Source of the DNA: Pseudomonadota bacterium
Lineage (GTDB): Bacteria; Pseudomonadota; Alphaproteobacteria; Rickettsiales; UBA1997
Length of the DNA: 5,508 bases
NCBI GenBank assembly: GCA_009921385.1
Contig: RFXY01000078.1
Coordinates: forward strand, 1-5,508
Direction of reading: 5' to 3'
Shown: positions 1 through 5,506 of the stretch, one piece after another
How positions within the stretch are numbered: position 1 is the stretch's first letter
Layout of the letters: the number at the start of each line of letters is the position of its first letter
The notes under the pieces: generated by a model
What the model was told of the DNA's origin: nothing
Database searches by the model: none
The model's input: the letters and a program-made list of their open reading frames with translations, nothing else
Program-made: the position numbers and the translations under genes

Positions 1-684
1 TTGGTGTTTGAAAGAATAATCGGACTCAATGATTGGAATCATATTTTTATTACTAATCAAATTTCTGATGTTCATTTAACTGGATCAAAATCTTCTTTCG
101 CCCCGCTTTATGTTTATAAAAGCGAAAAACAGCTCATCGCAGAGCAAATTGCTACACTCAAAAAAAATAAAACCGCAAGCAAGCTAGATAAAAAGCAACA
201 AATCGGCAAACTCAATTTGCAACTCGCCACGGCAAGCGAACAACTGCAACAAGTTGTCAACTTTCAGCCACAATTTAGCCAAATGTTGGCAGAAAAATTT
301 AACAATCCAAGCGCCCTAGCCAAGCTTGGCGAACAACTGCTGAATTATCATTTACTGCATGCAATACCAACCAACAAAGCAGGCGAATGCTTTTGTGCCA
401 CAGGTTTTGATAATGTGTTGGTAAAAAAGCCCCAAAACGGCAAGTGGTATAATCAGCAAGAGCAAAAACTTTATTTAAACCAAGATTGCTATTTTAACGA
501 GGTGATTTACGAAGTTTATGAGTTTAAAATTGGTAGCTATTTGGTGCTAGATAAATACATCAAATCAAGGGTCGAAAGAGTGCTAGATGTGGCAGAAATC
601 AAACAGATTAGCAATATCATTAAAGTTATTACCGCCACCCTTGAAATTATTCGGCAGATTGATTTACTTGATGGCAAGATTTAA
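1..684 (+). CDS. C-terminal part of a type ISP-like restriction-modification / DNA methyltransferase protein (5' partial)
   Basis: The frame is open to the first base of the window, so the TTG at position 1 is probably an internal Leu codon and the gene starts outside. The 227 visible residues match the end of large type ISP-like restriction-modification or adenine methyltransferase proteins. Residues 3-39 contain IIGLNDW, FITNQISD and APLYVY, which recall the Nigl...PLYLY block of that family. Residues 176-190 (KIGSYLVLDKYIKSR) match its hallmark G-x-Y-x-V-L-x-K-W-L-K-x-R signature, with Tyr for Trp. The tail (residues 196-221) is the usual helical ending. Family C-termini help recognise the DNA target; the catalytic domains would lie upstream and cannot be seen. 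Residues 40-86 form a Lys/Gln-rich probable coiled coil. The block with YR..Y and DFPRIP that I expect before GEQLLNYHLL (residues 110-119) is missing, so the gene may be divergent or decaying. GC content looks higher than in the genes that follow. The family call rests on motif memory. Confidence 0.66.
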   Translation: MVFERIIGLNDWNHIFITNQISDVHLTGSKSSFAPLYVYKSEKQLIAEQIATLKKNKTASKLDKKQQIGKLNLQLATASEQLQQVVNFQPQFSQMLAEKFNNPSALAKLGEQLLNYHLLHAIPTNKAGECFCATGFDNVLVKKPQNGKWYNQQEQKLYLNQDCYFNEVIYEVYEFKIGSYLVLDKYIKSRVERVLDVAEIKQISNIIKVITATLEIIRQIDLLDGKI

Positions 685-757
685 CAGTGCCATTATTCAC
701 AGCAAAATCAAAAAAAATGTTAAAAAACAAAAAAATCATCTAAACTAGAAAAAAAGT

Positions 758-789
758 TTGACATTTTATTTTTTTGCTTCATCTTTATT
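758..789 (+). promoter_or_regulatory. Candidate sigma-70-type promoter for the TAXI-membrane protein-OmpA-proB operon
   Basis: A perfect TTGACA -35 hexamer lies at 758-763 in the only sizeable gap before the four-gene block. The -10 is unclear. TTTATT at 784-789 matches four of six consensus positions, but at a long 20-bp spacing; CATCTT at 780-785 has a better 16-bp spacing but matches only three. The DNA around it is so A/T-rich that weak -10 matches arise by chance, so the -35 is the main support. The following leader could form a 6-bp hairpin (GTGTTT 791-796 with AAACAC 809-814) of unknown meaning. No operator or riboswitch was recognised. Confidence 0.4.
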
Positions 790-831
790 AGTGTTTTAAT
801 TATTTTGTAAACACAAACAATCATTAAAAAA

Positions 832-1794
832 ATGAAAAAATTATTTTATATCGCTAGCTTTCTTTGTTTAATTATCGCACAGAATGCTGTTGCTTCTACC
901 AAATACATATCTATTGGCACTGGTGTAATTACTGGTGTATATTACCCCGCTGGCGGTTCTATTTGTAGGCTTTTACACATCAATAAAAAAGAACATCACA
1001 TTAGATGTTCTCCCGAATCTACAGGTGGTTCGGTTACTAATTTAAATGCCATTCGCAATTCATCTATCGATTTTGGGATTGTGCAATCAGACTGGCAATA
1101 TAATGCAGTTAATGGTTTAGGCTTGTTTTCTGATCAAAAACCTTTTAAAGAGCTGAGATCTGTTTTGTCTCTATACACCGAAACTTTCACCGTGGCAGTT
1201 TTAGAAGATTCTAAAATTAAAAACATAGACGACATTATGGGTAAAAAAGTTAATTTTGGGCCATTAGGTTCAGGTATGCATGCCACAATGGAGGTGTTAA
1301 TGAATGCCAAAGGCTGGACAAAAGACAGTTTTTCTTCAATAACCTATTTGCAACCATCAGATTTGCCAAAAGCATTGTGCGACAGAAAAATTGATGTTAT
1401 GATCTATGCGGCGGGCAATCCTAATGCTCTTTTGCAAGAAGTTACTCAAAGTTGCAAAGTAAAAATCTTATCTATCGATAAAGAAACTATCGAAAAATTA
1501 TTAAAAATCAATCCTTTCTATGTAAAAGCTAGCATTCCAGGTGGCACCTATACCAACAATCAAGATCCTGTAGAAACTTTTGGGGTTAAAGCAACATTAG
1601 TTACCTCTGACAAAACAGATCCAGAAATTGTTTATCAATTAACCAAAGCGGTTTTCAAAAACTTTGATAATTTCAAAACTTTACATCCAGTTTTATCGTC
1701 TCTTAAAAAACAAGAAATGATCTACGATGGCAACTCTGCACCAATGCATATTGGGGCTCTTCGTTATTTTAAAGAAGAAAAACTAATTAAATAA
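832..1794 (+). CDS. TAXI-family TRAP transporter solute-binding protein (periplasmic)
   Basis: This 320-residue protein is a full-length TAXI (TRAP-associated extracytoplasmic immunogenic) solute receptor. Residues 1-21 are a Sec signal peptide: MKK, a hydrophobic core, then A19-V20-A21 as an AxA cleavage site. The mature protein begins with the typical beta strand and loop YISIGTGVITGVYYPAGGSIC (25-45). It continues with STGGSVTNLNAIRNSSIDFGIVQSD (63-87), the family's SxGS..N...i..g..D.a..Q.D pattern, and later with GKKVNFGPLGSGMHATMEVL (137-156), another conserved ligand-lobe block. Four Cys (45, 59, 183, 208) in the mature part could form disulfides. Known relatives feed a TRAP permease, and some bind glutamate, glutamine or 2-oxoglutarate; the ligand here cannot be read from sequence. 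No TRAP permease is seen nearby. It is the first gene of a tight operon, 4 bp ahead of a membrane protein gene. ATG 832 is chosen because it gives the signal peptide; it follows a run of A with no Shine-Dalgarno motif. Confidence 0.9.
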   Translation: MKKLFYIASFLCLIIAQNAVASTKYISIGTGVITGVYYPAGGSICRLLHINKKEHHIRCSPESTGGSVTNLNAIRNSSIDFGIVQSDWQYNAVNGLGLFSDQKPFKELRSVLSLYTETFTVAVLEDSKIKNIDDIMGKKVNFGPLGSGMHATMEVLMNAKGWTKDSFSSITYLQPSDLPKALCDRKIDVMIYAAGNPNALLQEVTQSCKVKILSIDKETIEKLLKINPFYVKASIPGGTYTNNQDPVETFGVKATLVTSDKTDPEIVYQLTKAVFKNFDNFKTLHPVLSSLKKQEMIYDGNSAPMHIGALRYFKEEKLIK

Positions 1795-1798
1795 AAAA

Positions 1799-2455
1799 AT
1801 GCAAATTTTAAAAGAAGGTAAGTTAAAATATTTTCTCATATTTTTGGCATATTTATTGGCTTTCATCAACTATATTTTTATAGTAAAAGCCATAATGTCT
1901 TCTGCCGAACTTACCTCTTTTAATGTTTTTTTATCTTCAATAAAAGCAATAATCAAAGAAAGTTCTCAAGATTCATTGCAATTGGTTTTTTTTATCAATG
2001 TTGTTTTTTTAATGTTCTTTATTGTAGTTTTATTGCTTTTATTGATAATCAAAAAAGCCAAATCTTTCAGCATTAACAATCAACAATTAGCTAAATTAAA
2101 AATTTATCAAGATAAAGGTTTTTATATTAACAAAAAAAACCCGCTCCTTGGCTTATTTGTTGGCTTATTTCCTGCTGGTGGCTGTCTTTATTTAAAGCAT
2201 TTTATTTTTGGCATCGTTAGCATTCTTAGCTATCCGTTATCTATTATTTGGGAAATTGTTATTGGCTATTTTGGTAGTTTAAAAGTTAACTATTTTGCCA
2301 CTTTGCAATTTGTTAACGAAAGTTATACTGCAGAAGAAAAAAAATTAGATAATCTGTTGCTAGAAATGAATGATAACGGCAAATCTTATATTGTAGCCAA
2401 AAAAGAATTAGATAAAAAATATGCCAACATCATCACTCAAAATTCTACAGAATAA
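1799..2455 (+). CDS. Multi-pass inner-membrane protein of unknown function
   Basis: I do not recognise a named family for this 218-residue protein. It shows hydrophobic segments at about residues 11-30 and 61-84, then a paired hydrophobic region at about 115-133 and 136-157. The last pair contains KNPLLGLFVGLFPAGGCLYLKHFIFGI (positions 113-139). Its pattern (NP, then P-x-G-G, an aromatic residue, then F-G-I at the next helix) is reminiscent of the TM2-like or small 'G-Y-x-G' helical hairpin, but the match is too weak to name. Residues 30-60 form a loop, 85-113 a basic, probably cytoplasmic stretch, and 172-218 a charged helical tail (Lys/Glu-rich) that may be a coiled coil. The gene starts 4 bp after the TAXI stop codon and ends 1 bp before the OmpA-like lipoprotein start, so it is almost certainly co-transcribed with both. 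It is not an obvious TRAP DctQ or DctM subunit: it is too short for DctM, and the hairpin motif does not fit DctQ. A partner role for the TAXI protein is inference. Confidence 0.75.
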   Translation: MQILKEGKLKYFLIFLAYLLAFINYIFIVKAIMSSAELTSFNVFLSSIKAIIKESSQDSLQLVFFINVVFLMFFIVVLLLLLIIKKAKSFSINNQQLAKLKIYQDKGFYINKKNPLLGLFVGLFPAGGCLYLKHFIFGIVSILSYPLSIIWEIVIGYFGSLKVNYFATLQFVNESYTAEEKKLDNLLLEMNDNGKSYIVAKKELDKKYANIITQNSTE

Positions 2456-2456
2456 A

Positions 2457-3449
2457 ATGATATTTAATCAAAAAATATTATGCATTGTTATTGTTCTTTG
2501 CTCTTTGGCTTCTTGTTTCTCGGTTAGAAAAAGTTATTATCAGCAACTTTCTGATCTCGAGCCAACTTTAAAAATCAAAAAAGATTTCGAATCTTTTTTA
2601 GCTTTAGAATATCTTTCTTTTGCCAACAAATTAATTGTTTTAAAAAATCGTTCAGAAGCAAATTATTTTGCAAAAAAAGGTCTTTACATTGCCAAAGGAG
2701 AGCGATTTTTTCCTGAGAATCCACTACACTGGAAATCTGACAAACAACAGCTAGAAGAGTTAATTTTTATGCAAAAAAGGCTCGAAAACATCACCTCAAC
2801 TCCTTATTTAAAATTTAATCTACCAATTCAGTTGGCACACACCTTTTATCTTTATGATTGCTGGGTTGCCAAAGAGTCTCAGCCAGCTTTTCGTGGCATC
2901 GGCCTCTCTTATTGTCGCGAAAACTTTGCCAAAATGTTAAACGAACTAGAAATTTATTTTAACGACAGCAAAAAAGAAAAGGCTTCTAACATCAATTTTC
3001 TAATGCCCGAATTCGCCCGATTTAGTGTGCAATTTGATAAAGAAAGCTTTGTTTTAAATGAGCAGGGCAACAAAATTATGTTAGCAGTTATCGATCATCT
3101 ATTGCAATCTTCTGGCTATAAAATAATGCTGGTTGGCAATGCCGACAATTCTGCCACCACAATTAACAATCAAAATTTATTGTTAGCAAGAGTTGCCACA
3201 GTCAAAAACTATCTGGTTAAAAACGGGGTGAGCGAAAACTTAATTATCGAAAGTAGCGAAGGAGAAAATTTTCCAGACTTGCTTTCAACCAATCAAGAAG
3301 AGGCGATAAAGCAAAATCGTAGTGTGGCAATTTATGTTTTAAAGGGCAACCTAGATTTAAAACTCTATCCTTTGCCTTTATTGCAAAATTTAGCTTACCG
3401 CAACAAAATAGTGCAAGCTCAAGTTAAAAACGAACTGCATTATGATTGA
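2457..3449 (+). CDS. OmpA-family outer-membrane lipoprotein with peptidoglycan-binding C-terminal domain
   Basis: The protein has 330 residues. Residues 1-20 are a lipoprotein signal ending in the lipobox L17-A18-S19-C20; C20 would be lipidated, and Phe at +2 suggests the outer membrane. Residues about 26-170 are a helical region with YFAKKGL (70-76), YDCW (133-136) and YCRENF (152-157), a pattern I associate with alphaproteobacterial OmpA-family proteins; C135 and C153 could pair. Residues about 188-296 are an OmpA/MotB-type domain: FSVQFDKESFVLNEQG, VGNADN, LLLARVATVKNYLVKNGV and QNRSVAIYVL. D230 and R245 have the 15-residue spacing of the D and R that bind diaminopimelate in Acinetobacter OmpA, so peptidoglycan binding is likely intact. 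ATG 2457 is preferred over an in-frame ATG at 2421, because it puts the signal peptide at the N-terminus and lies 1 bp after the previous stop. The gene overlaps proB by 8 bp. Likely role: anchoring the outer membrane to the wall, perhaps working with the two upstream products. Confidence 0.87.
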   Translation: MIFNQKILCIVIVLCSLASCFSVRKSYYQQLSDLEPTLKIKKDFESFLALEYLSFANKLIVLKNRSEANYFAKKGLYIAKGERFFPENPLHWKSDKQQLEELIFMQKRLENITSTPYLKFNLPIQLAHTFYLYDCWVAKESQPAFRGIGLSYCRENFAKMLNELEIYFNDSKKEKASNINFLMPEFARFSVQFDKESFVLNEQGNKIMLAVIDHLLQSSGYKIMLVGNADNSATTINNQNLLLARVATVKNYLVKNGVSENLIIESSEGENFPDLLSTNQEEAIKQNRSVAIYVLKGNLDLKLYPLPLLQNLAYRNKIVQAQVKNELHYD

Positions 3450-4575
3450 TTTTAATGTTTATCAAAGAATAGTCATTAAAATAGGCTCTGCTTTGTTGGT
3501 GAAAAATCAAGAAATTTCTCTCAAATGGTTGCAATGTTTAGCCGATAATATCATTGATTTAAAAAAACAACACAAACAAATTGTTATCGTAACTTCTGGG
3601 GCGGTTGCTTTGGGTAAATCGTTGTTAAAAATTATTCAGCCCGAAATTTCTATATCACAAAAACAAGCCCTTGCTTCTGTGGGGCAAATCAAACTAATGA
3701 GCCATTATCAACAAGTTTTTACCAAACATCAACAACAAGTAGCCCAAATTTTAGTCACCGCCAACGACTGCAACACCAGAAATAGCTATTTAAATTGCTC
3801 CAACACCATCGCTACTTTATTAGAAAATAATATCATTCCCATCATCAACGAAAACGATTCTATCGCTACTCAAGAAATTAAATTTGGAGACAATGACAGG
3901 TTGGCAGCCAGAATCGCCCAAATGATTAATGCCGATTTATTGATTTTATTTTCAGATATCGACGGTTTATACAACAAAAACCCCAAAATCAATGCCGATG
4001 CAACTTTAATTAAACAAGTAGCCCAAATAACCAGCGAAATTGAAGCTATGGCAACTGGCACCTCTTCTCAAGTTGGAACGGGAGGTATGATTACCAAAAT
4101 TATGGCCGCCAAAATGGCAATGCAATCGCAATGCTCAACCATTATCACCAACGGCGAAAGTGCGGGTTGTCTACAAAAATTATGGCAACAACAACAGCCA
4201 TTTACTCATTTTGTTGCTAATGAAAAACTCAAAAAAGATCATAAAAAATCAAAATCAAAAACCAATTGGCTTACAGGCATTATTAACCCCAAGGGAGAAA
4301 TAATTATCAATGACTGTGCAGTTACTGCCCTAAAAAAAGGTGGGGCAAGCCTACTTGCTATTGGAGCCATTGCAGTAAATGGCAATTTTTTTGCCCAAGA
4401 TCCTGTTTTGATTAAAGATAGCAATAAACAAATCATTGCAAGTGGCATTGTTAACCACAGCAGTGCTGATGTGGCGAAAATTTTACAAAAAACTTCTCAA
4501 CAAATAAAAGAAATACTTGGCGATAATTGCAAAACCGAACTAATACATATCGATAACTTAGTATTACAAAAGTAG
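3442..4575 (+). CDS. proB: Glutamate 5-kinase (ProB) with C-terminal PUA domain
   Basis: ProB phosphorylates L-glutamate with ATP to gamma-glutamyl phosphate, the first step of proline synthesis, in the cytoplasm. The 377 residues equal the usual two-domain length. The amino acid kinase domain (about 8-255) shows VIKIGSALL (K13), VTSGAVALG (S52), INENDS (D139), FGDNDRLAA (N151, D152), the SDIDGLY loop (171-177) and GTGGMITK (K219). These line up with the E. coli ProB residues K10, S50, D137, N149, D150 and K217 with a steady offset of 2-3, so the enzyme looks active. A PUA domain follows at about 275-355 (WLTGIINPKGEIIIND, GGASLLAIG, ANGN-like VNGNFF, SGIVNHSSAD). A Lys-rich linker (262-273) joins the domains. 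The family is feedback-inhibited by proline, but this cannot be judged here. ATG 3442 lies inside the end of the lipoprotein gene (8-bp overlap), suggesting translational coupling. ProA, which channels the unstable product, is not in the window. Confidence 0.96.
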   Translation: MIDFNVYQRIVIKIGSALLVKNQEISLKWLQCLADNIIDLKKQHKQIVIVTSGAVALGKSLLKIIQPEISISQKQALASVGQIKLMSHYQQVFTKHQQQVAQILVTANDCNTRNSYLNCSNTIATLLENNIIPIINENDSIATQEIKFGDNDRLAARIAQMINADLLILFSDIDGLYNKNPKINADATLIKQVAQITSEIEAMATGTSSQVGTGGMITKIMAAKMAMQSQCSTIITNGESAGCLQKLWQQQQPFTHFVANEKLKKDHKKSKSKTNWLTGIINPKGEIIINDCAVTALKKGGASLLAIGAIAVNGNFFAQDPVLIKDSNKQIIASGIVNHSSADVAKILQKTSQQIKEILGDNCKTELIHIDNLVLQK

Positions 4576-4626
4576 CTTTACTGTTGCATTCTAAACCTGA
4601 AAAAATCCACAAAAAAAACCAAAAAT

Positions 4627-5370
4627 ATGTTAAAAAAAATTTTCTTAGTATTGCAAAAAATACTGTTTCCTAATCAATGTCTTCATTGTTCTAAAAATAT
4701 TGACGGTGTTTTTTGTCAAGAATGTTGGCAAAAATTACAATTTATCAGCAAGCCTTGTTGCTCGGTTTGTTGCCATCCTTTCGAATTTGGCAATGCCGAT
4801 GATCATTTAATTTGCGCGAAATGCCTTACCAAGCCCTATCATTTTAAACAACTCATCACTTTATTTTGCTACAACGACATCATTGCCAAAATAATTTCTG
4901 CCTTTAAATATCAAGATCAATTATTTTTAGCAAAAAAATTAGCCCTACTACTAAAACCTCACCTTGCCTATGTTGCGAATAGTTGCCATTTAATTACCGT
5001 GGTTCCGTTGCATCATAAAAAATTACGTTTAAGAAAATTTAATCAGAGCATTTTATTAGCAAAATACCTACTTGACAAGCAACAATTTGCAAAATTTATT
5101 CCCGATTTATTGATTAGAAATCATCATACCAAATCACAAATTTCTCTTAATAAAAAGCAAAGGCAACAAAATTTAAAAAAAGCTTTTACTATACATCCAA
5201 AAAAACAAAACTTAGTGAAAAATAAAAAGATATTAATTATCGATGATGTTTTTACCACAGGAGCAACCATCAATAATTGTGCTTTGGTGCTCAAAAAAAA
5301 TGGGGCAGAAGAGGTTTTTATTGCCACTATTGCAAAAACCGTAAATAATACTAGGTATTTATCAATCTAA
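4627..5370 (+). CDS. comF: ComF family protein (zinc-ribbon plus phosphoribosyltransferase-like domain)
   Basis: The 247 residues match the usual ComF/GntX length and layout. The N-terminal double zinc ribbon has four Cys pairs: C18-x2-C21, C30-x2-C33, C45-x2-C48 and C63-x2-C66. The PRTase-like domain follows: TVVPLHHKKLRLRKFNQS (124-141, the family's vP(l)h..r.r.RGFNqs block with K for G), HTKSQISLNKKQRQQNLKKAF (167-187, the T.sQ..l....R..Nv..aF block), and the PRPP-loop motif KILIIDDVFTTGAT (201-214) with the paired acidic residues D206-D207. ComF is needed for DNA uptake during natural transformation in several bacteria, acting in the cytoplasm on incoming single strands; its exact biochemistry is unsettled, and it is also found in non-competent lineages. 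The gene lies 51 bp after proB, with no clear promoter or terminator between, so it may be the last gene of the same transcript. ATG 4627 lacks a Shine-Dalgarno motif. The gene ends with tandem stops TAA-TGA, followed by terminator-like hairpins. Confidence 0.93.
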   Translation: MLKKIFLVLQKILFPNQCLHCSKNIDGVFCQECWQKLQFISKPCCSVCCHPFEFGNADDHLICAKCLTKPYHFKQLITLFCYNDIIAKIISAFKYQDQLFLAKKLALLLKPHLAYVANSCHLITVVPLHHKKLRLRKFNQSILLAKYLLDKQQFAKFIPDLLIRNHHTKSQISLNKKQRQQNLKKAFTIHPKKQNLVKNKKILIIDDVFTTGATINNCALVLKKNGAEEVFIATIAKTVNNTRYLSI

Positions 5371-5377
5371 TGATGCA

Positions 5378-5418
5378 GGGAATTTAAATCGAGTGCAATG
5401 CAAAATTCCCCTTATTTT
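5378..5418 (+). terminator. Terminator-like hairpin after the ComF gene (repeat unit 1)
   Basis: GGGAATTT (5378-5385) pairs perfectly with AAATTCCC (5403-5410), leaving a 17-base loop, and is followed by CTTATTTT. It begins 7 bases after the ComF stop codon, where an intrinsic terminator is expected. The loop is long and only three of the eight pairs are G-C, so it would be modest in strength. Confidence 0.5.
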
Positions 5419-5423
5419 GGTGC

Positions 5424-5464
5424 GGGAAATTTAGATCGAATGCGGTGCAAAATTCCCCTTTTTT
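5424..5464 (+). terminator. Second terminator-like hairpin (repeat unit 2)
   Basis: GGGAA (5424-5428) pairs with TTCCC (5453-5457), and TTT (5430-5432) can add three pairs with AAA (5450-5452) if A5429 is bulged. The 3' arm runs directly into CTTTTTT, a better T tract than in unit 1. The same CCCCTT can instead pair with AAGGGG at 5467-5472, giving an alternative 6-bp hairpin with loop TTTTAG. It may back up the first hairpin or simply be a repeat copy. Confidence 0.45.
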
Positions 5465-5476
5465 AGAAGGGGTGGA

Positions 5477-5506
5477 TTTTTCCATAAGCGATAGCTTATG
5501 GAAAAA
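5477..5506. repeat. Perfect 13-bp inverted repeat with GATA loop at the window edge
   Basis: TTTTTCCATAAGC (5477-5489) is the exact reverse complement of GCTTATGGAAAAA (5494-5506), separated by GATA. T runs flank the 5' side and A runs the 3' side, the reverse of a classical intrinsic terminator on either strand. It therefore looks more like a palindromic repeat unit or the end of a small element than a simple terminator. The sequence stops two bases later, so any outer partner is cut off. Confidence 0.7.

Larger units (their letters stand above)
5374..5466. repeat. Two imperfect tandem repeats of 46-47 bp, each with an internal inverted repeat
   Basis: Unit 1 is 5374-5420 and unit 2 is 5421-5466. 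They align from TGC(A)GGGAA through TTTAAATCG or TTTAGATCG to the shared TGCAAAATTCCCCTT, with about four substitutions in the core and a few single-base indels. Each unit has its own GGGAA...TTCCC inverted repeat. The differences keep the stems largely pairable while changing the loops, as in palindromic intergenic repeats. The period is not a multiple of three in both units, and neither strand has an open frame across both. It may be a fragment of a larger dispersed repeat that continues to the right. Confidence 0.75.

Noticed and set aside
1..3. TTG as a true start codon of a complete 227-residue gene
   Set aside because: The frame is open at the window edge and the protein begins in the middle of a known C-terminal region, so it is more likely cut by the window.
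711..775. Possible long imperfect stem between AAAAAAATGT and ACATTTTATTTTTTT
   Set aside because: The pairing is nearly all A-T in a low-complexity spacer with a 40-base loop, so it is expected by chance; no convincing terminator for the first gene was found there.
1799..2455. TRAP small permease subunit (DctQ) for the TAXI receptor
   Set aside because: TAXI systems usually use a fused permease, and the helix layout, Pro-Gly-Gly hairpin and long charged tail do not match the four-helix DctQ pattern.
2421..2456. Earlier in-frame ATG for the OmpA lipoprotein, overlapping the membrane protein gene by 35 bases
   Set aside because: It would add 12 polar residues ahead of a clean lipoprotein signal; the ATG at 2457 places the lipobox at the usual distance from the N-terminus.
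3870..4448. Minus-strand open frames of 63 and 69 codons opposite proB
   Set aside because: They lie within conserved ProB kinase and PUA coding sequence and show no recognisable domain, so they are shadows.
5124..5327. Minus-strand open frame of 67 codons opposite comF
   Set aside because: It is antisense to the conserved PRPP-loop region of ComF and its Phe/Cys-rich product looks like reverse-strand noise.
5374..5506. CRISPR array or small coding gene in the tail
   Set aside because: Only two diverged units with no distinct spacers are present, and neither strand gives an open frame across them; an intergenic palindromic repeat fits better.
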